A stretch of DNA of 64,000 nucleotides from Bacillota bacterium (GCA_023393095.1 JAEWMT010000052.1:18398-82397); one strand, 5' to 3'; counted from the first letter of the stretch, positions 27,382-36,632 are shown. Notes: generated from the letters alone by a model not told the origin. Numbers and translations: made by a program.

Positions 27382-27439
27382 GTGAAAAATCTTTGATTTT
27401 TCACAATCCGATTATACCATTTATAGGATATTGATTCAA
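27382..27439 (-). promoter_or_regulatory. Promoter and palindrome before the two-component genes
   Basis: On the minus strand TTGAAT (27439-27434), a 17-bp spacer and TATAAT (27416-27411) form a good promoter. Just downstream is the palindrome GTGAAAAATC-TTT-GATTTTTCAC (27382-27404), and further down GCAAATTT/AAATTTGC and GTGA/TCAC pairs continue the folded leader. Confidence 0.7.
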
Positions 27440-27633
27440 CTTACATTTGTAAGTTTTAACCAATTATCATTGATAATAATCATCATCATATGACAAAAAA
27501 AGAAATATATAATTGTTGAGATTAAGATTGCATGTTAAAATATGCATGAAACATAACAATGTTGGTCAGTCAACGCACCAGTGATTCTGTTCAATATAGA
27601 ATAGGTTAATCACACTCAGAAAAGAGGGATGTC

Positions 27634-28503
27634 ATGGATGATTTTGAATATGTGAAAGCCTTAATTGATGAAAGTGTTACGGAAGAAGATTTAAAATATG
27701 TAGACTGTTATGTAAATAAAAAAATGGGATTATTTATTCCTAGCGTAGGTGACTGTCAATATGCTATAAAGCTTCATCACACACATCCTACCTATATGTT
27801 TCTTATTGTATTTTCAATGGAATCCTTTGATATACAACCAAACATTGAGCTTAAAGAAAACCATTATTTTGCTGTCGCACTATCCCCAAATATACCCCAC
27901 ATTGATCATGATGAACAATTCAATCATTATTATTGCATTTTAGTCAATAAGGAATACTTTGAAGAGCAATATCGTATGTATACTGATGAGAAGCCTGATT
28001 TTAAATGGAAGCAGTTTGCTATTTGTCATGATATTTTGAAAGCATTGAATACCTTTGCCTTTGAATATTCTAAAAAAATGCAGAATTCAGATATTACTTT
28101 AGATGCTCAGGCCACTATCGTTACTCATTGGTTAATACGAAGTATTCTGGGGGAAAATTATGATATGAGGGCAATCTCCTCTAATTATGCCGTGGCACGT
28201 GCAGAGCATTATATTGAACAGCATTTTAGCGAGAATATAACGGTTAAGAAGCTAGCTGAATTAGGAAATCTGTCAGTATCAAGCTTTAATCGTATGTTTA
28301 AGAAAGAAACCAATTTAACACCGTTTGAATATTTAATAGAAGTTAGAATTCAAAAATCTAAGAAATTACTCAGAAGAAAAGAGATTCCTATTACAGAAGT
28401 TGCAATGCGTTGTGGCTTTGGCAGTAGTTCACATTTTTCATCTAGTTTTAGCAGGATTCTGAATATCACACCTTCTGAATATCGGAATTCTTATTGCGAT
28501 TAG
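27634..28503 (+). CDS. AraC family transcriptional regulator
   Basis: 289 residues: an N-terminal cupin-like ligand domain (about 1-170) and the AraC double helix-turn-helix at about 190-289 (VKKLAELGNLSVSSFNRMFK, EVAMRCGFGSSSHFSSSF). AAAGAGGGATGTC precedes the ATG. The following gene, a PNPOx-like flavoprotein 105 bp downstream, is a possible target. The effector is unknown. Confidence 0.88.
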   Translation: MDDFEYVKALIDESVTEEDLKYVDCYVNKKMGLFIPSVGDCQYAIKLHHTHPTYMFLIVFSMESFDIQPNIELKENHYFAVALSPNIPHIDHDEQFNHYYCILVNKEYFEEQYRMYTDEKPDFKWKQFAICHDILKALNTFAFEYSKKMQNSDITLDAQATIVTHWLIRSILGENYDMRAISSNYAVARAEHYIEQHFSENITVKKLAELGNLSVSSFNRMFKKETNLTPFEYLIEVRIQKSKKLLRRKEIPITEVAMRCGFGSSSHFSSSFSRILNITPSEYRNSYCD

Positions 28504-28608
28504 CTCGAAAATGGTTGTTTTTTAATATTTTTTGCATTTATTTTGATAGCTTATTGATTACCTTTTTGTTACTATTTACGTTATCATATTTAAAGGAGAG
28601 ATAAGCCT

Positions 28609-29025
28609 ATGACTAAGGAAGAAATGTTTCAGTTAATGAATGCAAATCCTGTATTTCATTTGGCAACGATGGATGGTGATCAACCGAGAGTAAGAGGTAT
28701 GCTTTTATTTAGAGCGGATGATAATGGTATTATATTTCATACAGCTTCGATTAAGGATGTGTTCGCTCAGCTTATGAAAAATCCGAAGGCTGAATTATGT
28801 TTTCAAGGTCAGGGAGTGCAATTAAGAGTAACCGGAGTCTTAGAGCTGAATACTGATGAGAATCTTAAAGATGAAATATTTAATCACCCTTCGAGGAAAT
28901 TTTTACAGGCTTGGAAGGAAAAGGGTATTGATGGTTTGCTTCAAGTCTTCAGTTTAAAAAATGGAACTGCTATTGAATGGACTATGGCTACCAATTTTGA
29001 TGAAAAGAAACCGGTAACTTTATAA
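28609..29025 (+). CDS. Pyridoxamine 5'-phosphate oxidase-like flavoprotein
   Basis: 138-residue split-barrel protein of the PNPOx-like superfamily (MTKEEMFQLMNANPVFHLAT, then DGDQPRVRGM and FHTASIKDVFAQL). These small proteins bind FMN, F420 or haem, and most have unknown substrates. The short single-domain form argues against true pyridoxal phosphate synthesis. AAAGGAGAG is a strong ribosome site. The stop is followed by the 29114 hairpin. Confidence 0.82.
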   Translation: MTKEEMFQLMNANPVFHLATMDGDQPRVRGMLLFRADDNGIIFHTASIKDVFAQLMKNPKAELCFQGQGVQLRVTGVLELNTDENLKDEIFNHPSRKFLQAWKEKGIDGLLQVFSLKNGTAIEWTMATNFDEKKPVTL

Positions 29026-29113
29026 GATATTATTGAATTATTAAAAATTTTACAATTCTTTTTTTACAAGAGATAAGTTAAGGGGCTGTCGCATTTTAGA
29101 CATATATGATATA

Positions 29114-29167
29114 AGGTACTCCGCATAATCTCCACACAGTGCATTAAGGAGATTATGCGGAGTACCT
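29114..29167. terminator. Perfect 20-bp-armed intergenic hairpin with ACTCCG stem
   Basis: The arms at 29114-29133 and 29148-29167 (start AGGTACTCCGCATAAT) are exact inverted copies around a 14-nt loop. The outer part matches the element at 24649-24746. It may serve as terminator for the PNPOx-like gene. The rest of the 29026-29605 gap holds a small ATCAC/GTGAT repeat, AT-rich DNA without a convincing gene, and the arsR promoter. Confidence 0.65.
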
Positions 29168-29517
29168 CTATCACTGAAATTTATTTTGTGATAGCCTCTT
29201 ATATATAGATTAATCTTATTTTTTTGTTGACTTATTTTATATAATCTTTTTTAATCTTCAAACTTTCTTACATCTCCTTCAAAAACTTTAGCATATTTCT
29301 GTAATCTTTCGACCTTGATCATTAATATTCAAGGACGATATGATGCATTTGGTATTGATATAGATATAAGTGAATATACTATTATGATTTACAATCGGGT
29401 TATAATACTATCATATCGATAATTGGATGAGTACCATAAAACGGATTTGTGGCACCCAATCCAATAAGTGGAACTTTTTGGTTATGCTGAGAATTTTTAA
29501 TAAAAAATTTAAATTTC

Positions 29518-29546
29518 TTGACACATATATTGCCATATCGTAATAT
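29518..29546 (+). promoter_or_regulatory. Promoter of the arsR-CoA-disulfide reductase operon
   Basis: TTGACA (29518-29523), 17-bp spacer, TAATAT (29541-29546), about 60 bp before the ArsR start. AT-rich alternating ATATAT sequence covers the -10 region and could hold the operator, but no clean dyad is visible. Confidence 0.65.
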
Positions 29547-29605
29547 ATAAATATATAGATATTAGAATGTTTAAAAAATAACGAAAGAAGCCGAAGGTGA
29601 AAATA

Positions 29606-29905
29606 ATGGACCACGATTATAATCAGTTTAATGAAACTGCAGAAATGCTTAAGACAATTGCACATCCGGTTCGGTTGTGTATCATTAAGGGTCTGCTGGA
29701 AAATGGAGAATGCAATGTGAGTCATATGCAGTCGTGTCTTCGAACACCGCAATCTACCATTTCACAGCATCTTCAGAAGCTAAGAACGGCAGGAATCATT
29801 GAAGGTAGGAGAAATGGCTTGGAGATCTATTATCAGGTTTGCGATGATAAGGTCAAAGCGATCATTGAGGTTTTATTTAGCGATAGTAAAGATGTGAATC
29901 AATAA
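29606..29905 (+). CDS. ArsR family regulator, possible sulfur sensor
   Basis: 99-residue winged-helix repressor (TIAHPVRLCIIKGLL, then TPQSTISQHLQKLRTAGIIEG and GLEIYYQV). It has four cysteines (VRLC, GEC, QSC, QVC) but not the ELCVCDL metal motif of classical ArsR, so a thiol/persulfide sensor of the BigR/SqrR kind is plausible given the neighbour. The ATG at 29606 is chosen because GAAGG lies 8 bp upstream; a GTG at 29597 overlaps that site. Confidence 0.85.
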   Translation: MDHDYNQFNETAEMLKTIAHPVRLCIIKGLLENGECNVSHMQSCLRTPQSTISQHLQKLRTAGIIEGRRNGLEIYYQVCDDKVKAIIEVLFSDSKDVNQ

Positions 29906-29986
29906 ACAATAGGAGACTAGGTTAAAAGGATGCAAATATTGTGCGGACCCCCAAATTATCGGTGGTTCGGCAGAATGGAGGTTACT

Positions 29987-32500
29987 ATGAGTAAAAAAGT
30001 ATTAATTGTCGGTGGAGTAGCAGGCGGAGCATCCGCAGCAGCAAGACTCAGAAGACTGGATGAGACAGCAGAGATTATTATGTTTGAGAGGGATGAATAC
30101 ATCTCTTTTGCAAACTGTGGTCTTCCTTACTATATTGGAGAAAGCATCAAGGAAAGAAATAGGCTTTTAGTTCAGACCCCGGAAGGAATGAAAGCAAGAT
30201 TTCAAATAGATGTTAGAAATAACAGTGAAGTAATCAAGGTAGATGCTGAAAAAAAGAAAGTAACTGTAAATAGTAAAGAAAAAGGTATTTATGAAGAAAG
30301 CTATGATTATTTAATCTTATCTCCGGGTGCAAAAGCAATACGCCCGGTGATTCCGGGAATTGATAGTAATAAGATATTTACTCTAAGAAATATTCCGGAT
30401 ACGGATCGTATCAAAGCTTATGTGGATTATAAGGACGCACAGAGTGCTGTGGTGATTGGCGGTGGATTCGTAGGCGTAGAGATGGCTGAAAATCTTCGAG
30501 AACGAGGCATGGAGGTATCTCTTGTTGAGGCGGCACCTCATATCTTGGCTCCGTTTGATTATGATATGGCCGTTCTGGCGGAGAAGGAGATGATGGATAA
30601 CGGCGTTCATCTGGTATTAGAGGACGGAGTAAAAGCATTTCAGGAATCAGGCAATCAGATAGAGGTTACATTAGCGAGCGATAAGAAGCTGATTGCAGAT
30701 ATGGTTGTTCTGGCAATCGGTGTTGCACCGGATACCGCCTTCTTAAAAGACAGCGGGTTACATTTCGGCCCGAAGGGTCATATTATTGTTGATGATAAAA
30801 TGCAGACAAATAAAGAAGGTATTTATGCGGTCGGTGATGCAATCGAAGTTACCGACTTCGTAACAAAACAAAAAGCAGCCATCCCCTTAGCCGGTCCTGC
30901 GAATAAACAGGGCAGAATTGCAGCAGACAATGTTGCAGGATTAAGCAGCAGCTTCAAGGGCTCCCAGGGTACTTCTATTATAAAAGTTTTTGGTTTGACT
31001 GCGGCAAATACAGGTGCAAATGAAAGAGCACTGCAGAAGGCTGGAATTACCTATAAAACGATTACGGTCCATCCGGTATCCCATGCTTCCTATTATCCCG
31101 GATCTGCGCCGATGGCTTTGAAGCTAATATTCGATGAAGCAGGCAAGATCCTTGGTGCACAGGGAATTGGATATGAAGGAGTGGATAAACGTATTGATGT
31201 GATAGCAACCGTTATTCGACTTGGCGGCACAGTAGAAGATCTGACTGAGCTTGAACTTTCCTATGCACCTCCATTTTCCTCCGCAAAGGATCCGGTTAAT
31301 ATGGCTGGCTTTGTAGCACAGAATGTACTCGAGGGAAGAGCCCATGTGGCAACCTGGGAAGAGGTTGAACGGATGAAACCGGAGGATTATATCCTTGTTG
31401 ATGTCCGTACGGAACTCGAATATGGAAATGGTCATATTGAGGGTGCCATTAATATTCCGGTTGACAACTTAAGAGAACGTTTAGGAGAACTCGATCCTAA
31501 TAAGACCGTTGTAGAATACTGTCAGGTGGGTCTACGTGGTTATGTGGCTGACCGTATCCTATCACAGCATGGTTATAAGGTATTAAATGTTACCGGCGGA
31601 TATAAGACAATATCTTCACTCAAGTTTGATGTTAATATGGCAGAACAGAGTTATGAAGCAGTTAAAAAGAGTACCAGAGTATCGGCGGCTGAAGCAATTA
31701 ATCAGGTAAAAATCGATCCGGATACCCAGACGCTTAAAACAGAGGAAAGACCTGTCGGAGAATATGATAAAACCCTGGATGCTTGCGGATTATGCTGTCC
31801 AGGACCATTGATGCAGGTAAAGGCATCCATGACGGATATGGAAGAAGGACAGATACTTAAGGTAGCGGCGTCAGATCCCGGATTTTTTGAAGATATTAAA
31901 GCATGGTGTAAGAGAACAAACAATGAACTTTTGAATTTGACTAAATCAGGCAGTAATATTACTGCTTATATCAAAAAATTAAGTAAAAGCAATGAGGCAT
32001 TGGTTCATTGCCAGGAGGCTCAGACAGTGAAGGATAATAAGACAATGGTAGTATTTAGTGGAGATCTGGATAAGGCAATCGCATCCTTTATCATCGCAAA
32101 CGGTGCGGCCTCCATGGGTAAGAAGGTTACCATGTTCTTTACCTTCTGGGGATTGAATATTTTAAGAAAACCGGATAAGGTCAAAGTTAAGAAAGGTATG
32201 ATGGATAGCATGTTTGGCATGATGATGCCAAGAGGAAGTAAGAAACTAAAGCTTTCTAATATGAATATGCTTGGTATGGGCGGGAAGATGATCCGCAAGG
32301 TCATGAAGGATAAGAATGTGTCCTCTCTTGAGGAATTAATACAGGCGGCCATCGACAGTGGAATCGAAATTGTAGCCTGCCAGATGTCCATGGATGTTAT
32401 GGGACTGAAAAAGGAAGAATTGATCGATGGTGTGAAGATAGGCGGCGTGGGCTACTATCTTGGCGAAGCAGAAGATTCTAATGTAAACCTGTTTATCTAA
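29987..32500 (+). CDS. CoA-disulfide reductase-rhodanese-TusA-DsrE fusion
   Basis: 837 residues with four sulfur domains. (1) FAD/NAD pyridine nucleotide-disulfide oxidoreductase (about 1-445): VLIVGGVAGGASAAARLRRL, the single active Cys C44 in FANCGLPYY, second dinucleotide site VVIGGGFVGVEMAE and FAD segment GIYAVGDA. (2) Rhodanese (about 455-550), active Cys in EYCQVGLRGY. (3) TusA/SirA (about 590-665), CGLCCPGP. (4) DsrE-like (about 685-837). The chain could reduce CoA or persulfide sulfur and relay it between domains. The start at 29987 follows GGAGG; it lies in an operon with arsR. Confidence 0.92.
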   Translation: MSKKVLIVGGVAGGASAAARLRRLDETAEIIMFERDEYISFANCGLPYYIGESIKERNRLLVQTPEGMKARFQIDVRNNSEVIKVDAEKKKVTVNSKEKGIYEESYDYLILSPGAKAIRPVIPGIDSNKIFTLRNIPDTDRIKAYVDYKDAQSAVVIGGGFVGVEMAENLRERGMEVSLVEAAPHILAPFDYDMAVLAEKEMMDNGVHLVLEDGVKAFQESGNQIEVTLASDKKLIADMVVLAIGVAPDTAFLKDSGLHFGPKGHIIVDDKMQTNKEGIYAVGDAIEVTDFVTKQKAAIPLAGPANKQGRIAADNVAGLSSSFKGSQGTSIIKVFGLTAANTGANERALQKAGITYKTITVHPVSHASYYPGSAPMALKLIFDEAGKILGAQGIGYEGVDKRIDVIATVIRLGGTVEDLTELELSYAPPFSSAKDPVNMAGFVAQNVLEGRAHVATWEEVERMKPEDYILVDVRTELEYGNGHIEGAINIPVDNLRERLGELDPNKTVVEYCQVGLRGYVADRILSQHGYKVLNVTGGYKTISSLKFDVNMAEQSYEAVKKSTRVSAAEAINQVKIDPDTQTLKTEERPVGEYDKTLDACGLCCPGPLMQVKASMTDMEEGQILKVAASDPGFFEDIKAWCKRTNNELLNLTKSGSNITAYIKKLSKSNEALVHCQEAQTVKDNKTMVVFSGDLDKAIASFIIANGAASMGKKVTMFFTFWGLNILRKPDKVKVKKGMMDSMFGMMMPRGSKKLKLSNMNMLGMGGKMIRKVMKDKNVSSLEELIQAAIDSGIEIVACQMSMDVMGLKKEELIDGVKIGGVGYYLGEAEDSNVNLFI

Positions 32501-32553
32501 TCAAACGTTAAAAAGGGTTTGAATTTAAGAATATGATATATCAGTATATGATA

Positions 32554-32584
32554 CAAAGGGAGCAGCAATAACTAGCTCCCTTTG
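32554..32584 (+). terminator. Hairpin after the fusion gene
   Basis: CAAAGGGAGC (32554-32563) pairs with GCTCCCTTTG (32575-32584) around an 11-nt loop. The T tract is short. It ends the arsR-fusion operon. Confidence 0.7.
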
Positions 32585-32766
32585 TGTATATCTTAGGTTA
32601 AAATTATTGATAATATTAACGCAAATAAAATCTTAAATTCTAAAACATATATAAATTGATAATAGACATATTGAAAATAGTCATTGGTTATGTTATTTTC
32701 AAACTAGCTTAGGAATATATTCTTTCAACTATAATTTATAAAAGTGATATTGGAGGTAGCAGTAAG

Positions 32767-33957
32767 ATGTTGACAAGAAATAATAATAAAAATGGTGATG
32801 AACTATCCATCCTTGGCTTTGGATGTATGCGTTTTCCGATGAAGGGCGGTAGTATTGATGAGGCCAGGTCAATTGCTATGATAAGAGATGCAATTGATAA
32901 AGGAATAAATTATTTTGATACGGCTTATTTTTATCATAATGGAAAAAGTGAGTCGCTTCTCGGAGAGGCACTATCCGGGGGCTACAGAGAGAAGGTAAAG
33001 ATAGCGACAAAGCTTCCACCTTTTATGGTAAGTAAGTTAGAGGGTGCCAAGAAAATATTTAATACGCAGTGTACTAAGTTAAGGACAGATTACATCGATT
33101 ACTATCTGTTACATATGCTGCCGGATAAGACCACCTTTGACCGGATGGTATCAATCGGTGTTATGCAATGGCTGGAACAGCTGAAAATGAACGGAACGAT
33201 CAAAAATATAGGATTTTCCTTTCATGGTTCCAAGACAGATTTTGAACAGATTGTAACAGCATATCCATGGGATTTTTGTCAGATCCAATATAACTATCTG
33301 GATGAGAATAATCAGGCAACCAAATCAGGTCTGGAGCTTGCTGGTTCTCTAGGGATACCGGTCATAATCATGGAGCCTCTACGTGGAGGAAAGCTTGTCA
33401 ATAATCTGCCGGAACAAGTGATAAAAGAGTTTAAGGACTTTGATGAGAATCGAACCCCTGCCGAATGGGCACTCAGATGGATATGGAATCACCCGGAGGT
33501 TACTGTGATTCTGTCTGGTATGAGCGATGAAGAACAGCTTGCAGAAAATATAAGAATTGCTTCGGATGCCAGAGAAAATTCATTGTCCAAAGAAGAACTC
33601 AAAGTATTTGATCGGGTGAAAGCAATATTACTAGAGAAAACAAAAATTCCCTGTACGGGATGCGCATATTGTATGCCTTGTCCTGCAGGAGTGAATATAC
33701 CCGGCTGCTTTTCGGCTTATAATGATAAGTATTTACTTGGGGATAAACGAAATAGGTTTAAATATATGCAGACTCTTGGGACTCTAGCAAAGCAGCCTGC
33801 TTATGCTTCGTTGTGTAAGGAATGCGGAAAATGTGAGCTTCATTGTCCGCAGCATATCGAAATCCGTAAGGAGTTAAAGACAGTGAAAAAAGAGATGGAA
33901 GCTTTCTGGTTTAAACCGGTAGCAGCTATCGGGAGGAAAATTATGAAGGTTAAATAA
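32767..33957 (+). CDS. Aldo/keto reductase with C-terminal 4Fe-4S domain
   Basis: 396 residues. The aldo/keto reductase barrel (about 1-280) has D and Y in INYFDTAYFYHNGKSESLLG, K in IATKLP and H in YYLLHMLP. The C-terminus carries ferredoxin-like cysteines: CTGCAYCMPCP (about 299-309) and CKECGKCELHCPQ (about 355-367). Such fusions are common in anaerobic clostridia and are presumed to couple carbonyl reduction to ferredoxin. TTGGAGG precedes the ATG. It appears monocistronic. Confidence 0.9.
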   Translation: MLTRNNNKNGDELSILGFGCMRFPMKGGSIDEARSIAMIRDAIDKGINYFDTAYFYHNGKSESLLGEALSGGYREKVKIATKLPPFMVSKLEGAKKIFNTQCTKLRTDYIDYYLLHMLPDKTTFDRMVSIGVMQWLEQLKMNGTIKNIGFSFHGSKTDFEQIVTAYPWDFCQIQYNYLDENNQATKSGLELAGSLGIPVIIMEPLRGGKLVNNLPEQVIKEFKDFDENRTPAEWALRWIWNHPEVTVILSGMSDEEQLAENIRIASDARENSLSKEELKVFDRVKAILLEKTKIPCTGCAYCMPCPAGVNIPGCFSAYNDKYLLGDKRNRFKYMQTLGTLAKQPAYASLCKECGKCELHCPQHIEIRKELKTVKKEMEAFWFKPVAAIGRKIMKVK

Positions 33958-34053
33958 TATAAATTACATTAGGGTAAACACCCAAACTATAAATCATTTT
34001 AATATAGAATTGAAGAAATGAAGGGTATCTAAGGGTTCTATATAAAACAGAAT

Positions 34054-34094
34054 GCACATCCTCAAAGATTATAATCTGTAGGGTGTGCTTTTTT
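34054..34094 (+). terminator. Intrinsic terminator after the Fe-S aldo/keto reductase
   Basis: GCACATCCT (34054-34062) pairs with AGGGTGTGC (34080-34088), with AGATT-ATAATCT pairing inside, and is followed by TTTTTT. The design is very like the terminator at 49578-49622. Confidence 0.85.
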
Positions 34095-34149
34095 ATGGAA
34101 ATTAGCGTTACTTCTTTTTAAGCAGATCCTCTTTAATGAAATTTATTTA

Positions 34150-34199
34150 TTGACAATGTTCTAACGTTATAATATAGTTAGTTAAAATAAAACTAACTA
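34150..34199 (+). promoter_or_regulatory. Promoter and MarR operator
   Basis: TTGACA (34150-34155), 17-bp spacer, TATAGT (34173-34178). The inverted repeat TAGTTAGTT (34175-34183) / AACTAACTA (34191-34199) overlaps the -10 box, 26 bp before the MarR start, consistent with autorepression. Confidence 0.75.
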
Positions 34200-34225
34200 A
34201 ATTTCAGAAAGAGGTGTAATAACAT

Positions 34226-34684
34226 ATGATGTCATCAGCAGCTTTTTTAGAGCTACAGAATGTTTTTGCGGATTTGTTAAAAAATTATCGTTATAACTAT
34301 AGATCCAGCATGATTGACGAATTGGAATGGTCGGATTTGACTTTTAAACAATTCGTTTATCTGGATACGATACTCAAAATGAATGAACCCACCTATAGCG
34401 ATATAGCTAAGAAATTTAACATTACCAAACCATCAGTAACGATAATGGTAAATAAGCTGATCAGTCTTGGTTATCTCAAAAGAATACAATCCGAGGATGA
34501 TCGTCGGGTTTATCATGTTTTAGCAGGTTCAAAGGGCAGTAATATGCTTGCTATTGAGAATAATGCTATTACAGGTTTGACGCAGCAAATAACTTCCTGT
34601 CTTACAGAAACAGAATTAGCATCTTATATTTCGCTAACAGAAAAGATAAATGCTAATTATATATCAAAAGAAGAATTAAAGTAA
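34226..34684 (+). CDS. MarR family transcriptional regulator
   Basis: 152-residue MarR-type winged helix (EPTYSDIAKKFNITKPSVTI, then MVNKLISLGYLKRI and the wing SEDDRRVYHVL). AAGAGGTG precedes tandem ATG ATG; 34226 is kept, with 34229 equally possible. It heads a probable operon with two small permease-half proteins and a flavodoxin-ferredoxin. A dyad over its promoter suggests self-control. The ligand is unknown. Confidence 0.9.
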   Translation: MMSSAAFLELQNVFADLLKNYRYNYRSSMIDELEWSDLTFKQFVYLDTILKMNEPTYSDIAKKFNITKPSVTIMVNKLISLGYLKRIQSEDDRRVYHVLAGSKGSNMLAIENNAITGLTQQITSCLTETELASYISLTEKINANYISKEELK

Positions 34685-34776
34685 AAATACTTACTTCTGA
34701 TTTTAAAGAAATAAACGCTGTTAATAAGCAAGATGAAGTGTAACTACGAAGAATATAAAAGAGGATAAAGAGAATA

Positions 34777-35256
34777 ATGTTTACTGCGTTTATATATATA
34801 GTGACTTTTGGACTACTTGTTATTTCAATAAGAAAGGATAAGAAAAAGTCATTGTTAGCTTTGAAGCAAGCATGGAAGTCTTTTGAAAATATATTGCCTC
34901 AATTCTTAACGATTATAGTTATTATAGGAATCATGTTGGCTGTTTTGAGCCCGGAAGTGATTTCTGGATTAATCGGAGAGCAGTCTGGGTGGTTAGGGAT
35001 GTTAATCGCTTCTTTCGTTGGGGCAATTTGCTTAATACCTGGTTTTGTGGTATTTCCATTAGCATCGAGTTTGTTAAAAAACGGTGCTGGTTTAATGCAA
35101 ATTGCTGTACTTATATCAACGTTAATGATGGTAGGAATCGTGACAATTCCGTTGGAGATAAAGTATTTCGGGAAAAAGGCTGCAATACTAAGGAATAGTT
35201 TAGCGTTTGTATATTCATTTATAGTAGCAATAGCAATCGGGGTGGTGGTGAAATGA
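34777..35256 (+). CDS. ArsP/DUF318-type permease, N-terminal half-protein
   Basis: 159 residues with about four to five membrane helices. The conserved segment LIGEQSGWLGMLIASFVGAI followed by PGFVVFPLASSLLKNGAG is characteristic of the ArsP/YraQ permease family, normally a single protein of about 300-350 residues with two such segments. Here the halves are separate genes overlapping by four bases (ATGA), so they should be made in equal amounts and pair as a heterodimer. The transported species (organoarsenical, metal or sulfur compound) cannot be told. Confidence 0.75.
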   Translation: MFTAFIYIVTFGLLVISIRKDKKKSLLALKQAWKSFENILPQFLTIIVIIGIMLAVLSPEVISGLIGEQSGWLGMLIASFVGAICLIPGFVVFPLASSLLKNGAGLMQIAVLISTLMMVGIVTIPLEIKYFGKKAAILRNSLAFVYSFIVAIAIGVVVK

Positions 35257-35786
35257 AAAAACTGATTATGCGATACAAGTATTTCTTGGTTTTGGTTGTC
35301 TTAGACATTGTTATCAGTGGTTTCTATCCGTTGGTTGGTCAAAAGTCAATTGCTATTACTTGGAGTAATACTGTTGAAATGCTTTCAATTATTCCACCAA
35401 TATTTATTCTATTGGGTCTCTTAGATGTATGGGTGCAACGAGATACAATGATCAAGCTTATGGGTGAGAAATCTGGCTTATTAGGTATTATGATAGCCTT
35501 TTTATTGGGTTCGGCTGCAGCAGGACCGTTATACGCAGCATTTCCAATCGCAGGAGTGCTCCTGAAGAAGGGAAGTAAATTTTCAAATGTTTTAATTTTT
35601 ATTAGTGCATGGTCAACGACCAAAATACCAATGCTTTTATTTGAGGCTTCCTCCTTGGGATGGAAGTTTATGATAACTCGGTTTATGATCAATATACTAG
35701 GTATTATATTGATCGCGTATATAATAGAGAGGTTGTTGAGTAAAAAAGATAGGCAATACATATATGACCAAGCAGGCTTACAATAA
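35253..35786 (+). CDS. ArsP/DUF318-type permease, C-terminal half-protein
   Basis: 177 residues with about five helices. It contains the second copy of the family motif (LMGEKSGLLGIMIAFLLGSA, then GPLYAAFPIAGVLLKKGSKF). It is translationally coupled to the preceding half. The two halves share the pattern G-E-x-S-G-x-L-G-x-x-I-A near the motif, showing they derive from one duplicated unit. Confidence 0.75.
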   Translation: MKKLIMRYKYFLVLVVLDIVISGFYPLVGQKSIAITWSNTVEMLSIIPPIFILLGLLDVWVQRDTMIKLMGEKSGLLGIMIAFLLGSAAAGPLYAAFPIAGVLLKKGSKFSNVLIFISAWSTTKIPMLLFEASSLGWKFMITRFMINILGIILIAYIIERLLSKKDRQYIYDQAGLQ

Positions 35787-35864
35787 TGAAATGAAATTCT
35801 AAATTTTACTTTGGCAAAACAATTATAAAAATTTTTGATTATTATACGAGAAAAGAGGTATATA

Positions 35865-36632
35865 TTGGATAAAATTCTTATTTTATATTATTCAGGTGTT
35901 GGTAATACAAAGAAAGTGGCAGAGTGGTTCTTATCTTACCTTACACCGTTTAGTGAAACCATGATATATTCAGTAGAGAAACTACCTAGTATTTTTGATT
36001 TAAATAATTATAATGCAGTAGTTATAGGGTTTCCGACCATTCATTCAGAACCTGCAAAACCGATAATGAAGTTTCTTAATAATCTGCCACCTGTAAAAAC
36101 AAGGATACCTACATTCATATTTACCACATGCGGACTGTATTCGGCAAATACATTGAGAATATTTGCAAAGGAATGTATTAATAAAAATTTAATTCCTGTT
36201 CTCAACCGTAGTTATAGATGTGCAGCTGTGGACGGTATTTTGCTAGCACCCTTTATGAAATTCTTATATGATGATGAAAAAAATCTTCAAGAAAGAATCA
36301 AGAATGATTCACAATGGTTTAAAACACATTATGATGAAATTATCAATCCAACAATTCCAAAATTAAAATGGTACAGTTCACTAAACTATATCAATAAGTT
36401 TGTAGGGAATAAATACTGCTTTAGAATTTATCTTCATAAAGAAAGATGTATTAGATGTGGAAAATGTCATATTAACTGTCCTGTACAAGCAATTGATGTG
36501 GATAATGATAACAATCCAATAATAGAGAGAACAAAATGCATTAATTGTTACCGTTGTGTTCATCATTGTCCCAAATTGGCATTATCCTTATCAAAGAACC
36601 AACCTATTCAAAAAACAGCATATATCAAATAA
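35865..36632 (+). CDS. Flavodoxin-ferredoxin fusion (EFR1-type)
   Basis: 255 residues: a flavodoxin-like N-terminal domain (ILILYYSGVGNTKKVAEWFL, about 3-165, FMN site) and a C-terminal two-cluster ferredoxin (CIRCGKCHINCP and CINCYRCVHHCP, about 200-240). It would shuttle single electrons between flavin and [4Fe-4S] clusters. The start is taken at TTG 35865, since GAGG lies six bases upstream; the earlier TTG at 35835 has no ribosome site. Its place behind the permease pair suggests a redox step on the transported substrate. Confidence 0.82.
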   Translation: MDKILILYYSGVGNTKKVAEWFLSYLTPFSETMIYSVEKLPSIFDLNNYNAVVIGFPTIHSEPAKPIMKFLNNLPPVKTRIPTFIFTTCGLYSANTLRIFAKECINKNLIPVLNRSYRCAAVDGILLAPFMKFLYDDEKNLQERIKNDSQWFKTHYDEIINPTIPKLKWYSSLNYINKFVGNKYCFRIYLHKERCIRCGKCHINCPVQAIDVDNDNNPIIERTKCINCYRCVHHCPKLALSLSKNQPIQKTAYIK

